A DNA stretch of 64,000 nt, taken from positions 19,978 through 83,977 of the forward strand of contig NZ_JAILYH010000025.1 of assembly GCF_019793435.1 (NCBI RefSeq), written 5' to 3'. The stretch is from Rhizobium redzepovicii (GTDB lineage Bacteria; Pseudomonadota; Alphaproteobacteria; Rhizobiales; Rhizobiaceae). The notes beneath the pieces are model-generated. The model saw nothing but the letters and a program-made list of their open reading frames with translations. It was not told the DNA's origin and did no database searches. This document shows, piece by piece, positions 1 through 8,479 of the stretch; position 1 is the first letter of the stretch, and every line of letters starts with the position of its first letter. The translations under genes and the position numbers were made by a program.

Positions 1-1503
1 CGAGGAATTATGGATGAGACCTTTGATCTCCTTGGCCGCCGTGGCTGAGCGTTGTGCGAGCTCGCGAACCTCCTGAGCGACGACTGCAAATCCCTTGCCG
101 GCGTCGCCCGCTCGGGCTGCTTCGACGCCTGCGTTCAATGCGAGCAGATTGGTCTGAAACGCAATTTCATCGATCACACCGATGATATTGGAGATCTGCT
201 GCGACGAGGCTTCGATGCGCTCCATCGCCTCTTCGGCATGAGAAACGACGTCTGCCGATTTCACGGCACTGCGATTGGCCTCCGTGGCCACTATTCGGGC
301 TTCTTCGGTCCTGGTGCTGGAGTTCGACACATTTGCTGTGATCTCTTCCAAGGCTGCGGCCGTCTCTTCGAGCGACGCTGCCTGCTGCTCTGTGCGCTTC
401 GAGAGATCGCTGGCGCCGGAGGAGATTTCCCGCGTGCCATTGTCCATTGTGGTGATGCTTTCGGAAATCGCCCCGAGTGCTGCGCCAAGTTGAGTGACCG
501 ATTGGTTGAAGTCGTGCCGCAATACCTCAAAGTCGGGCGCGAAGGCGTCATTGAGCTGAAAGGCCAGATCGCCTGCGGCCAGCCGTTTCAAACCGGCGGC
601 TAGGCCCGACGTGGCAACGCGTAAGCGCTCGGTCGCATCGGCTTCTGCCTTCCGCTGGGCAGCGACGCGATCGGCCTCTGCCTGTCGCCGGTTTTCCTCG
701 GCTTCGATTTCCATTCGTTTGTTTGCCATCGCGGCTTGGCGGAAAACCTCTACGGCCCCCGCCATCGAACCGATCTCGTCGGCTCGGCCGGCAAATGGAA
801 TCTCAGAACCAGTGTCTCCTTCGGCCAGCCGCCGCATCGAACCGGTGATTAGGGTGATGGGTCTTGCAATGCCCGTCAGCGCGAATGCCACAGCGCCGAA
901 GACAAGCAATCCGGCGAGAACGGCAGCCGTTAAAAGGTAGAACATTACCGAATTATAGGTCGCCTTGCTGAGCTCCGCCGCCTTCTTGCTGCCCTCCACG
1001 TTCAATTCAACGAGGGCTGTTGTGAGCTCTTTCAGCTCGTCCGAGAAAGAGCGCATCTTTCCACCGAGGTGTTTCCCAGCCTCCTGCGTTTTGTTCGCCC
1101 GGGAAAGAGCAAGCAGTTCGGAGCTGCTGCCGATGTAGCCCTCGACGGTTGCCTTGATCCCGTGGACCAGCTCACGTTCGCGTTCCGATGATGCCAGCGA
1201 GGAATAGACATCTATCGCATTGCGAAGCGTGTCCTCCGCCTTCGCAATAGCCTCTTCGCGCATTTTCTTTTCAGCGTCGGACTGCGCGATAATGTGATCG
1301 CGGTAGGCGACACGCAAATTCGCCATGCTGAGGTTGATAAACCGCGAAGCCTGAACGCTCGGCAGCCAGCGGGTGGCAATTTCCTCGGTCGAGCCGTTTG
1401 TTTTGCTGAGGCCATCGATGGCGAGATATGCCACAAGACCGAAGAAAAGTGCTATTCCGCTGAAGATCAACAGCAGGCTCGATTTTATGCTCCGACGGCG
1501 CAT
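1..1503 (-). CDS. Methyl-accepting chemotaxis protein (3' end outside window)
   Basis: Transmembrane chemoreceptor that would signal to CheA/CheW. The minus-strand reading frame opens with ATG at 1503 and is open for 501 codons to the window edge, so the C-terminus is missing. The N-terminus is a short basic stretch (MRRRSIKSSLL) and a membrane helix, then a periplasmic segment that looks like a four-helix-bundle sensor, a second membrane helix near residue 190 and a HAMP-type segment. The cytoplasmic part carries the conserved signalling hairpin around residues 455-495 (IDEIAFQTNLLALNAGVEAA, then GKGFAVVAQEVRELAQRSA), which identifies the family beyond doubt. The usual C-terminal methylation helix lies beyond position 1. 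The ligand cannot be told from sequence. Confidence 0.95.
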   Translation of the reverse strand, partial: MRRRSIKSSLLLIFSGIALFFGLVAYLAIDGLSKTNGSTEEIATRWLPSVQASRFINLSMANLRVAYRDHIIAQSDAEKKMREEAIAKAEDTLRNAIDVYSSLASSERERELVHGIKATVEGYIGSSSELLALSRANKTQEAGKHLGGKMRSFSDELKELTTALVELNVEGSKKAAELSKATYNSVMFYLLTAAVLAGLLVFGAVAFALTGIARPITLITGSMRRLAEGDTGSEIPFAGRADEIGSMAGAVEVFRQAAMANKRMEIEAEENRRQAEADRVAAQRKAEADATERLRVATSGLAAGLKRLAAGDLAFQLNDAFAPDFEVLRHDFNQSVTQLGAALGAISESITTMDNGTREISSGASDLSKRTEQQAASLEETAAALEEITANVSNSSTRTEEARIVATEANRSAVKSADVVSHAEEAMERIEASSQQISNIIGVIDEIAFQTNLLALNAGVEAARAGDAGKGFAVVAQEVRELAQRSATAAKEIKGLIHNSS

Positions 1504-2270
1504 TGAAGGACCCCTTGAACCCGACACTCTGATGGATCGGCTATCTAGGTCTAGCAAAGACAACTTAATGCTTTGCTGATATATAATAGCTGTTTTCCGA
1601 GCCCGGGGCACAGCATCCCACCCACTGCCGAGACCTATTGGACCCGCTGACCGAGGACTTGGCAGATCCGCAGTGTCTTGGCACGCGTAAGGCGGGATCT
1701 GGACCTGTGCCTGCCTGATTCATGTCGCGGGATGATTCCGGCACAGTGCTTGGACGGCTTGCCGAGGCGACTCGGACCGTTGGCCGACTGCACGTCGCGG
1801 TTGGAGAAGGCGACGGCGAGGATGTGTCAACAAACGGCAGTGCTGCAGCGCCGCGGCACGAGTACGAGGCATTCTGGCGGCACTGATGTCGTTTGATCGA
1901 GCTTACAGAAATCAGGTGCTGGCCCTGCACCAGAAGTTCCGGCTTCCAAGATCGCTGCAAACGATGTCGAGGCGCTTAATGTTGTCGCTGCGGCAGGTGG
2001 GAGGCATAAATGGAGCGATCACTCGATGGTCGCCGTGACAAATAATGGCCACCAGGATCAATCAGAATCACCAAGGCGCCATTGCTGCGGTATAAACTCG
2101 GAAAGAGGGTCAATCGCTCGGGTCCGTCTGTACACGCTCGCGAAAAACACATGGAGCATTCGCCAGAAAGCGGTGTGGCTTTCGGTGCCACTGCGCCTGG
2201 GATTTTTCGCCGCCCCGGTCCCAATATCCATTCCGTAGTCGGCACGTCCGACGATCCAGTGATTGTCCTC
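1504..2270. other. Gene-poor stretch
   Basis: No recognisable gene. A 54-codon open frame runs 1722-1886 on the plus strand (begins MSRDDSGTVLGRLAEA) without a convincing ribosome binding site; several longer frames on the minus strand have compositions unlike proteins. I see no repeat, RNA gene or clear terminator. It may hold the chemoreceptor promoter and eroded sequence. Confidence 0.5.
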
Positions 2271-2510
2271 CTACCGTTCTATATCGGTCGAGTAGATGAC
2301 GCCGGCTTCCTTCAAAGCCAACAAGAACAACACCCGGGCGCTTTCGTCTGAAACACGTCCGTCATCGACGGCTTCACAGGCTTCAAGAGCCGCGATGTAA
2401 GCCTTTCCGTCAGAGACGGGCCAACGAGCCGATAGGAGATCGAACGCCTGTTTTGCCGATCTCACGGTGATCGACTTTCGCGGACGTAGAATAACGACAC
2501 TCTGCCACAA
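2271..2510 (-). CDS. DUF982 family protein
   Basis: Small (79 aa) member of DUF982, a family largely confined to Rhizobiales and of unknown function. The family pattern is clear: an N-terminal strand with a hydrophobic core, then SAKQAFDLLSARWPVSDGKA, the YIAALEACEAV helix and the closing ARVLFLLALKEAGV helix. I chose the TTG at 2510 because a GGAG lies eight bases upstream and the frame before it does not resemble the family. An EcfG-type promoter (2566-2590) stands about 55 bases upstream in the same orientation, overlapping the end of the preceding gene, so general-stress control is likely. Other DUF982 copies occur at 5853, 14949, 31737 and 55051. Confidence 0.8.
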   Translation of the reverse strand: MWQSVVILRPRKSITVRSAKQAFDLLSARWPVSDGKAYIAALEACEAVDDGRVSDESARVLFLLALKEAGVIYSTDIER

Positions 2511-2565
2511 GACACACGCTCCTTCGCCAGCGGCCAACGCCACGCAGAGCGTCCGCTTCGCCCCC

Positions 2566-2590
2566 AACTTGCGTCTACGACGAAGGTTCC
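2566..2590 (-). promoter_or_regulatory. EcfG-type promoter of the DUF982 gene
   Basis: Minus strand GGAAC (2590-2586), 17 bases, GTT (2568-2566); the known EcfG pattern. It faces the DUF982 gene at 2510. Confidence 0.6.
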
Positions 2591-2814
2591 TCACGCTTGC
2601 TTCCAGCCATCCTGAGGTCCAGTGCCTGTCGCAACCGGCCCGCAGACAGGTCTGTGTCTGCACTTAAAAGATCAACGGCGGCAGCGTATGCGGCTTGCGC
2701 GCAATCCCCGCCTGCGTCGATGGAGTTCGCGCCACACCAATCGGCTATTACCTTCGCGAGCATCTCTATGTGCCTTTCGGAGAGTTCCGGAAGATTTAAG
2801 AGGTTTAGAGACAT
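2575..2814 (-). CDS. Conserved small hypothetical protein
   Basis: 79 residues, acidic to neutral, predicted helical, no membrane segment or signal peptide. It begins MSLNLLNLPELSERHIEML and has a helix containing VIADWCGA followed by an alanine-rich helix. The protein encoded at 28518-28793 shows a similar layout (a leucine/aspartate start, a WC motif, then an alanine/valine-rich helix), so both may belong to one small rhizobial family; I know no function for it. The ribosome binding site is weak. It precedes the DUF982 gene on the same strand and its 3' end contains that gene's promoter. Confidence 0.55.
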   Translation of the reverse strand: MSLNLLNLPELSERHIEMLAKVIADWCGANSIDAGGDCAQAAYAAAVDLLSADTDLSAGRLRQALDLRMAGSKREEPSS

Positions 2815-2949
2815 TGTTGTCGACCCCGCCTAAGGCAAGAGGACGTCTGATCTTCCAATCGGCTTCGCCCTATAAAGATTGCCGACTGAAATATTTACGC
2901 TTGATATGACGCGATGGTATGACGGTCGCAAGAAGCCGAGTTCTACGGA

Positions 2950-3126
2950 GTGGCAGACATTGTCAAGGCAAAGGTGTGCCCTTGTTCGCAGGTCGGCTAT
3001 AACCGCGAGCAATTGCCAGAGCCATTCGGCATCGTGGTCACCGGATATCGCCATCTTGATATTGAGGACGCAATCTGCGACCTGCCGGTAAAGGTGGTGT
3101 ACAACGCCGATTTTCGTCCGGCATAG
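2950..3126 (+). CDS. Possible small gene or gene fragment
   Basis: An open frame of 58 codons from GTG 2950 to TAG 3124. Codon usage looks coding, with G or C in most third positions, and the C-terminal half (GYRHLDIEDAICDLPVKVVY) resembles a folded domain end. The same frame continues upstream only to a TGA about nine codons earlier, and there is no strong ribosome binding site, so this may be the tail of a truncated gene. I do not recognise the family. Confidence 0.3.
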   Translation: MADIVKAKVCPCSQVGYNREQLPEPFGIVVTGYRHLDIEDAICDLPVKVVYNADFRPA

Positions 3127-3339
3127 CCCGGTCGCTCGCCCATGGTGTTGTGGCGGCTGAGGCCGATCAGCCTTACGGCATCATGATCATGCTCGCCGAC
3201 ATGCCGGCGATGCCTTCGGCAATAGCGACGATCCACATCGCGCTGAAATACGGTCACCGAATTCGCGCTCATCGCCCGCCCCTCGAAACGTCCTCGACTG
3301 CCCCCGAGCAACGCACGATTATTTTACGAGAAAGGTTGA

Positions 3340-3530
3340 GTGTGGTCGAGTCACCTATTGTGGTTGCGACTTGCGGCCGCAATGTTGCTGACGTATCAGC
3401 TCATGACGGCGATCCAGGAAATCAGCGCGCGCGTCGGACGGACCTCAGGTCACGGCATAGCGGGCAATCTGTGCCGTCACTATCCGAACTGGCTTCTGCA
3501 ATCCATCGTAGGTAGTACCCTCGACTCTTC
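3340..3530 (+). pseudogene. Remnant of an Nramp-type metal transporter
   Basis: The translated stretch contains LLTYQLMTAIQEISARVGRT, GHGIAGNLCRHYPNWLL and QSIVGS, which match the region around the third and fourth membrane helices of Nramp/MntH divalent-metal transporters. Flanking sequence in all three frames does not continue the family clearly: the preceding helix is garbled and the following helices are lost. Only a fragment of about 60 residues of a normally 400-450-residue protein survives, so this is a decayed copy. Confidence 0.6.
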
Positions 3531-3804
3531 GGAACATTGCCTCCGTGAGGCATGCCGCGCCGGATGGGAGCCAAATGCCGCGCATTGCCACGGACCACTG
3601 GACGTGATCGCCGATCCATACTGCCCCTGCCGGGTGCACTCAGCAGTGTGCACCTTGTTCATAGGGCGATTGATCGGCGGTCGATGGCTCTGCACTTCCA
3701 CCGCCGGTAATACGTCAAAAGGAGGACTCGATCGTCCTTTGAGCAATCTGGCAAAAGCCTATCGTCAGAAATAAGCTGTACGGGTTCGGGTTTGGAGCAG
3801 TCTC

Positions 3805-4758
3805 ATGGAGCTGGTCGAATACTGCCTGCACAAGCTTGGAAGCTTTTTTTACGGCACGTACTATCTGAATGGACGGGCAATGGCCCTCAGTTTCGCCATT
3901 TCCATTGGCCTAGTTCTGACGGTTTTCGCGGTGGAACTCACCTATGTGGGGTTCGGCAATTCCGGGTTCCGTCGGGTTTTCTTCGAACGCAGCAAATCCA
4001 CAATCACCGACATTGTCTATTTCGTCCTTCAGACGACGGGAATGATTACGCTATTCGCGGCGCTCGCATCATTTGGTCTGTCTTACGCCATCACCCGCGC
4101 GGCTCAGGATGCCCCCCACCTGGACCTTGGCCGGAGGCTGCCAGGCTGGGCACATGTTCTCTTGTTCCTAGTGCTGTCAGACTTCTTAAGCTACTGGCAG
4201 CATCGGCTGATGCACCGGCTGCCCGTACTATGGCGGCTGCACGAATTTCACCACGCAGCCGAAGAGTTCAACGCGCTGACTTCGTCGCGGGAGCATCCGC
4301 TGGAGAAGGCCATAAACATGGCCACCATGGTCGTTCCGGCGCTGCTTATCGGCATGCCAACGGCTGAATTCGCCTTCGTAACCATCACCTTTGGCGCCAT
4401 TGGTCTGGTTAAGCACAGTGCCATTCCCTGGCATGGCTGGTTTGGCAAATACGTGATCCAGTCACCACGCGACCACTTCATCCATCACTCCCGAGTGCGG
4501 GAACACCACGACAAGAATTTCGCCAATTATTTCCCGATCTGGGATCATTTGTTCGGCACCTATTACGAGGGCGATGCAGACGGTGCAAAGCTCGGTCTGG
4601 ACCGCGACTACTTCAACCAAACCGACCCCTTCCGCGAAAGTATCGCCACAGAAATCCGTTTCTTCCAACGCGCGGTGCAAGCTGCCAAGTCGATAAGTCC
4701 CATAAGTGGAAAACCTGCATCGCCGCGGGGGCTGTCGGGCTCGGAAGAGCGCCGGTAG
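3805..4758 (+). CDS. Fatty acid hydroxylase / sterol desaturase superfamily membrane protein
   Basis: 317-residue integral membrane di-iron oxygenase. Hydrophobic segments lie near residues 27-48, 66-92 and 115-130, and others near 175-203. The metal-binding histidine clusters of the superfamily are all present: HRLMH (133-137), HEFHH (146-150) and HHSRVREHHDKNF (from 227), followed by WDHLFGTYY. Such enzymes hydroxylate or desaturate lipids such as fatty acids, carotenoids or hopanoid-like molecules; the substrate cannot be assigned. ATG 3805 follows a GGAG with good spacing. It stands alone between remnants on both sides; the C-terminal 40 residues are of low complexity. Confidence 0.85.
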   Translation: MELVEYCLHKLGSFFYGTYYLNGRAMALSFAISIGLVLTVFAVELTYVGFGNSGFRRVFFERSKSTITDIVYFVLQTTGMITLFAALASFGLSYAITRAAQDAPHLDLGRRLPGWAHVLLFLVLSDFLSYWQHRLMHRLPVLWRLHEFHHAAEEFNALTSSREHPLEKAINMATMVVPALLIGMPTAEFAFVTITFGAIGLVKHSAIPWHGWFGKYVIQSPRDHFIHHSRVREHHDKNFANYFPIWDHLFGTYYEGDADGAKLGLDRDYFNQTDPFRESIATEIRFFQRAVQAAKSISPISGKPASPRGLSGSEERR

Positions 4759-4999
4759 CGCGAAGCTGGCATCGGTCTGTTGTGAAAAGCGGCAGCTTTC
4801 GGGAATCCACGAACTAGCTCCGAATGACAAAATGGTCGGTTCCAGCCGCGCGGAACTCCGACCGCTGCGCGATCCATCAATCCCCGGTGGGCATGACGCG
4901 TGAAATCCCTATGTAGCTAATCTGCTCCGTTGCTACTCAGACCCCTTATCGTCTTAGCCGGAGTCAATAACACGTATTAGGCAATTGCTTTTTAAGACG

Positions 5000-5176
5000 T
5001 TACTGATGCGATGGTGGCATGACAAAGCCGCCGAAACACACCGAAACCAAAACCGCTCCAGCAGGATACAGACAAGCCGGTACGTTCCCGGCCTCGCAAA
5101 GCGCGAGATCCTGCGCAGTCGAGTCTGCCCCTCGAGCGCCCCCCGCGATGGGACGGGACGAGGACAGCACATGCAT
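5000..5176 (-). CDS. Candidate small stress protein
   Basis: 58-codon frame from ATG 5176 to TAA 5000 with strong G/C preference at third codon positions. It has a hydrophobic C-terminal half (AGAVLVSVCFGGFVMPP) that could span a membrane, and no known domain. The ribosome binding site is poor. The main support is an EcfG-type promoter 60 bases upstream on the same strand (5238-5262), which otherwise would have no target. Other overlapping frames of similar length look less protein-like. Confidence 0.4.
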   Translation of the reverse strand: MHVLSSSRPIAGGARGADSTAQDLALCEAGNVPACLYPAGAVLVSVCFGGFVMPPSHQ

Positions 5177-5237
5177 CTTCAGAAACCAATCCAGGACACG
5201 ATCATGAGAAATCGCGGTTGGTTCCGCTGGACGGCGA

Positions 5238-5262
5238 AACAGTCAAAAAGAAGAACTGTTCC
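5238..5262 (-). promoter_or_regulatory. EcfG-type promoter
   Basis: Minus strand GGAAC (5262-5258), 17 bases, GTT (5240-5238). It points at the candidate small gene ending at 5000. Confidence 0.5.
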
Positions 5263-5325
5263 AGAGCTCGGACCTCGTGCCGAGGACTACATCGGACCTT
5301 AGTCTTAGCCGTGAATGCCGCTGGA

Positions 5326-5598
5326 CTACTGCATGGGGAAACGGCTCAGCATCCGGTCCTGGATGTTCTCCTGGCCGACGATCATCACCGCAAGCGAGAT
5401 GACTTTCTCGCGGTCGGCGGCGTTTGTTATGTAGCCTTCAAGCAGGACCACGGGGCCGAGCATCCTGATCTCGATGGCGCTGCTGTCGCTATCGCGATCA
5501 GCGGAAACCGCCGCCTCGATCGTCGCGATGGTCGAGGACGAACTATGGCCTTGGGAGCAGCGCTCCTCATGGCTGGCGTTGTCCAAGCCGAATTTCAT
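5326..5598 (-). CDS. BON domain protein, copy 1
   Basis: 90-residue soluble protein with one BON fold, a module that binds lipids or envelope components and is common in stress proteins such as OsmY. Residues about 25-85 fit the family: SAIEIRMLGPVVLLEGYI, then AADREKVISLAVMIVGQENI. I start at the internal ATG 5598 (MKFG) because the second copy (15484-15756) has a strong ribosome binding site at that codon. The two copies differ at only some fifteen positions. A near-EcfG site lies just upstream (GGAAC, 17 bases, GTC, 5615-5639), one base short of the pattern. A divergent DUF982 pseudogene follows after a conserved hairpin. Confidence 0.8.
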   Translation of the reverse strand: MKFGLDNASHEERCSQGHSSSSTIATIEAAVSADRDSDSSAIEIRMLGPVVLLEGYITNAADREKVISLAVMIVGQENIQDRMLSRFPMQ

Positions 5599-5746
5599 GT
5601 CGTCCACCCGTTCCGACCCTCCACGGAGCTTCATGTTCCCTCAAGCCTGATATGAGAAGCAGGTCTTGGGGGCGCAAGTCGGACCTAGGCCCGTCTTCCC
5701 CTCGGCGCTATCTGGCTTAAATTCTTGCTCATACTTCTAGAAAGGA

Positions 5747-5797
5747 CACCAGGGAGGTTTAGCGATGTTGCTGTATCCAGTCAGAACCTCCCTGGTG
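5747..5797. repeat. Perfect inverted repeat, copy 1
   Basis: CACCAGGGAGGTT at 5747-5759 and its exact reverse complement at 5785-5797, with a 25-base loop. It lies between the divergent BON gene and DUF982 pseudogene and is kept intact in the second copy of the module (15286-15337). It could be an operator or an RNA hairpin. Confidence 0.8.
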
Positions 5798-5852
5798 AAG
5801 CGTCGCTGATCCATGTCCGGCGTCGCTTCTTACGAATGAGGAGCGGCTATTC

Positions 5853-6127
5853 TTGCGAACGGTCGGTATAATGGATTGGCATAGAAGCGAAGATTTCGCG
5901 CCTCTTATGCTTGTAATGAGCGGTCGGGAAAAGCATAGGCTGATCCGATCACTCCGTGAGGTTGCCGAGGCTCTTGTCGCCGCATGGCTGACCGACGATG
6001 GCAAGGAATACATCGCAGCGGTAAGAACATGTCTCAATGCCATTCAGGGTAACATCCCGGCACAGGACCGCACTCCTTCGCGCTGCGCAGGGAAGCCGGA
6101 ATTCCCGTGATTGCAGTCGTTCACTAA
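5853..6127 (+). pseudogene. DUF982 gene, copy 1, frameshifted at the 3' end
   Basis: The frame opens with TTG 5853 and gives a normal DUF982 sequence (HRSEDFAPLMLVMSG, then EVAEALVAAW and EYIAAVRTCLNAI). Comparison with the second copy at 14949-15230 shows two extra G residues near 6065 and 6095, which throw the last 25 codons out of frame and bring a TGA at 6108. Removing both would restore a normal ending with stop at 6125. It lies opposite the BON gene, as in copy 2. Confidence 0.7.
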
Positions 6128-6201
6128 CGGAACGCCTTGCCGGCTGCCGGCGCCAGTGTTGGCCGCAGGAGCTCTTCAATTCGGCACGGCACCTCAAGCT
6201 T

Positions 6202-6585
6202 TCAGTGGAAGGTGGGCCGGCTCGCGACGCGATACGCTCCTGGACGAGCGTTCTTGGCTGCCATCCACAACGCGTCCACTATTCTTTCGGGGCTCGCCGG
6301 TTTGGTGACGACAGCTCGGCCCTCCAGGTTCTCGATGAGACCGGGTTTCACGGCGAAATACACCGCCCCAAGTCCGAACCCGGAAAAGAGGGCGCGGGCA
6401 ATCGACGGCCCGGTGATACCATCCCCCAGCCTGACGTCGATGATGGCGATGTCTGCTTCGAAGCCGAGCTCCAGAGCCTCCGACATATTCCCCGCGATGC
6501 CGGTGACTTCGAATCCCGCGTCGATCGCTACGTCCTTAATCACCAGAGCGATCCCCGGTTCGTCTTCGACGATTAGCAGGCGCAT
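6202..6585 (-). CDS. Single-domain response regulator
   Basis: 127 residues made up of one CheY-like receiver. The acidic pocket is E7-D8-E9, the phospho-acceptor is D50 (AIIDVRLGDG) and the conserved lysine is in TKP (95-96). No output domain, so it would act as a phosphate relay or sink or bind a partner protein, as the single-domain receivers of the alphaproteobacterial general stress response do. ATG 6585 has a GGAG nine bases upstream. An exact EcfG-type promoter sits at 6646-6670 in the same orientation. Confidence 0.9.
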   Translation of the reverse strand: MRLLIVEDEPGIALVIKDVAIDAGFEVTGIAGNMSEALELGFEADIAIIDVRLGDGITGPSIARALFSGFGLGAVYFAVKPGLIENLEGRAVVTKPASPERIVDALWMAAKNARPGAYRVASRPTFH

Positions 6586-6645
6586 GTTTCGTCTCCAGGG
6601 CGGCTACAAAATCGGTGCGGCGCTCTCTGGCGTCGCCAATCGAAA

Positions 6646-6670
6646 AACACTCCCCGCCACAAGCGGTTCC
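6646..6670 (-). promoter_or_regulatory. EcfG-type promoter of the receiver gene
   Basis: Minus strand GGAAC (6670-6666), 17 bases, GTT (6648-6646), about 60 bases before the start codon at 6585. Confidence 0.65.
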
Positions 6671-6715
6671 ACGTGCAGGACCTGAGTCTCAAGCATCCCC
6701 GACTAAGGTCCGAGA

Positions 6716-6835
6716 TCAATTATGCCTCACCGAGATCGCGCGCCCGCGCTTGCCCGCGATCCGCATGAACGGTGCCCGAGGACCAGATCTTGATGCTGGG
6801 CCTTCCAGTTCTTCGCCAAAGTGCCGGACTGACAT
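6716..6835 (-). CDS. Possible 39-residue protein behind a stress promoter
   Basis: Frame from ATG 6835 (MSVRHFGEELEGP) to 6716; a purine-rich GAAGGGGAT lies directly before the ATG. The same frame stays open upstream to GTG 6967, but that codon is only a dozen bases after the EcfG-type promoter at 6979-7003. The sequence between promoter and ATG is partly repeated at 12583-12660, ahead of another short frame starting MSAAAERQ. Whether the peptide matters or the leader RNA does is open. Confidence 0.35.
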   Translation of the reverse strand: MSVRHFGEELEGPASRSGPRAPFMRIAGKRGRAISVRHN

Positions 6836-6906
6836 ATCCCCTTCCACGAAAGAAGAGGGTCTACGCCTGACCAAAGTCCGTATGCGCCGCAAAACAAAGA
6901 ACCCGC
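6829..6906 (-). repeat. Repeated leader element, copy A
   Basis: About 75 bases on the minus strand, ending in TATGTCAG, that align with the plus strand at 12583-12660. Shared blocks include CGGACTTTGGTC, TAGACCCTCT, CTTTCGT and TATGTCAG. Not protein-like; it looks like a conserved leader or a small RNA. Confidence 0.55.
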
Positions 6907-6978
6907 ACCGCGGGGCAAATTTCAGGATGAACGTGAGAAGGGGGTCGCTGTGTTCAGCGTTCTCCACGTCCGCACCCC

Positions 6979-7003
6979 AACTTGCTCGCCGTGATAAGGT
7001 TCC
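6979..7003 (-). promoter_or_regulatory. EcfG-type promoter
   Basis: Minus strand GGAAC (7003-6999), 17 bases, GTT (6981-6979). It faces the repeated leader A and the short frame at 6835. Confidence 0.6.
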
Positions 7004-7144
7004 AAAAATATATAATAAGTATTCCTCTTAATTTGCCGTCTGATGGTTTGACTTCTGTCCACTTAAGGCGCGCTGTGTCTCTCGTATTACGGGCCAAAGA
7101 TACGTCTTAATACAAGCCTAATGCCCAGGAAAGAGGATGATTAG

Positions 7145-7297
7145 ATGCTGATTACCTCCGCAAGTCGCTTCCAGTCGGAAAAAATTATTCGCGCCGTCTG
7201 CGACTACCCCCTCAAGTCCTTTGCGATGAAGACAGCGGCATTGGCAGGAATGGCAGTCTCAATAGCCATAGTCATCCACATGCTTATCGGCGCCTAA
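7145..7297 (+). CDS. Small single-span membrane protein
   Basis: 50-residue protein from ATG 7145 to TAA 7295. An amphipathic start with basic residues leads to one membrane helix (AALAGMAVSIAIVIHMLIG) at the C-terminus. GAAAGAGGA precedes the ATG at a usable distance. It lies 33 bases before the DUF2934 gene and may share its transcript. I know no function; single-span peptides of this kind are common among stress genes of rhizobia. Confidence 0.55.
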   Translation: MLITSASRFQSEKIIRAVCDYPLKSFAMKTAALAGMAVSIAIVIHMLIGA

Positions 7298-7330
7298 GAC
7301 GCGCTTCGCCATATCCAAGGAGACACGACT

Positions 7331-7513
7331 ATGCAATTCAACGATGAAGAGCAGCTACGCCGTCACGCATACGCAATTTGGGAACGTCAAGGTTGCCCCG
7401 AGGGGAAGGACGCCGAGATCTGGGATCTGGCCGTGAAGGAGATGGACGGCCAGCAAGCTCCGCAATCTCGGAATGCGCCTTCTTCCGCCCAACTGGACCA
7501 TCAGACACATTAG
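7331..7513 (+). CDS. DUF2934 family protein
   Basis: 60-residue soluble protein with the DUF2934 core near residues 9-33: RRHAYAIWERQGCPEGKDAE followed by IWDLA. Function unknown; the family is common in rhizobia, often next to stress genes. ATG 7331 has AAGGAG nine bases upstream. A second DUF2934 domain is encoded at 17580-17912, there joined to part of a receiver. Confidence 0.85.
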   Translation: MQFNDEEQLRRHAYAIWERQGCPEGKDAEIWDLAVKEMDGQQAPQSRNAPSSAQLDHQTH

Positions 7514-7776
7514 AGGATCGCGGCCATAACGATCCACGGCGATCCGGCGCACCAGTCGTTTCGACGCTTCGGACTCCATCTCATGGCTAGGCCCTCCTGA
7601 AACAGCGTCTTACCGACTTCTTCACCATTTGATCGGTAGATGTTGACGAGCGGCCGGTGCGTTTGTCTCTTGTCCACCGCGCCGCTCCCCTGAACCCGCA
7701 AGCCTTTCTGCCCAGCCGCTGCTCGGTGGCGTCGAAACGCCGATCTGCAGCTGGCCGCGCCGTCGAGATCCCGCAC
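7510..7776 (-). pseudogene. Remnant of a thermonuclease-like protein, copy 1
   Basis: The C-terminal 50 residues (RPLVNIYRSNGEEVGKTL, then QEGLAMRW and RRNDWC) resemble the end of the staphylococcal-nuclease fold of secreted thermonucleases. The catalytic N-terminal half is not recognisable in any frame and no credible start is present. A related fragment lies at 20242-20420. I regard both as decayed copies of one gene; the assignment is moderate. Confidence 0.45.
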
Positions 7777-8135
7777 GATTACAGCATGTCGAAGGCCGCG
7801 ATAACGATGCTGTCAAAGGTAGTCCCGGCGTCGAACTGGCTCGCGACGATATCGGTCAGACCTCCTCGAGGCCGACGCCACCTAGATTTGGTAGTCCAAC
7901 AGGCACGTAGAAATAAAGGGGTGGAGCACGGTCCGGGCGACATACCGGAACGCGGTGATCCGGATGGTGCTCGCTGGCTTGTTGGGTAGGTTGTAAAGGC
8001 ACGACTTGCGTGGTGAATTTCTGCCGCTTGTTAACTTCGCGACTGCCAAACGGTGATGCATGCAGCCGAACTGGAAGTATTTCGTCGCAATTCCCGTTTC
8101 AGGCTCTACCTCTACCTTCAGAAGGAGCATTGAAC

Positions 8136-8384
8136 GTGAAAAATCTGAGAGAGTTTGCTTCAAGCACGAATGGTGATCAGTGGTTTCTTGGCGTCGACGC
8201 TGCCACCAACAGAGAGGTAGTCGTTCACCGCGGCAATCCCTCGTCAGGTGGCAATGAAACTACGATTCCGGTGAATTCATTTTTGAATCAGCGCCCGTTT
8301 GGCCCGGAGCATCGGGCTTTGGACTCGTTGCTTGCAGAGCGAAGAGCATCCGGGAGCGAAGAAACCCCTGCCAAACTGGTCTAA
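8136..8384 (+). CDS. Conserved small hypothetical protein
   Basis: 82-residue soluble protein. GTG 8136 follows AAGGAG by eight bases and is the only well-supported start. It begins with a basic helix, then GDQWFLGVDAATNREVVVHR and a GGN-T-I-P-V stretch, suggesting a small beta-sheet fold. I recall similar proteins in rhizobial genomes but no function. The gene stands alone, with remnants on both sides. Confidence 0.65.
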   Translation: MKNLREFASSTNGDQWFLGVDAATNREVVVHRGNPSSGGNETTIPVNSFLNQRPFGPEHRALDSLLAERRASGSEETPAKLV

Positions 8385-8479
8385 GCCGTTGGCAAGAATG
8401 ACATCAAAAGCCCCGCCTTCTCTGGTGAAGTCGAGGAAGGCTTCTCGACAGCAAATAGCTGCCTCAGAGCCAAATTTGC

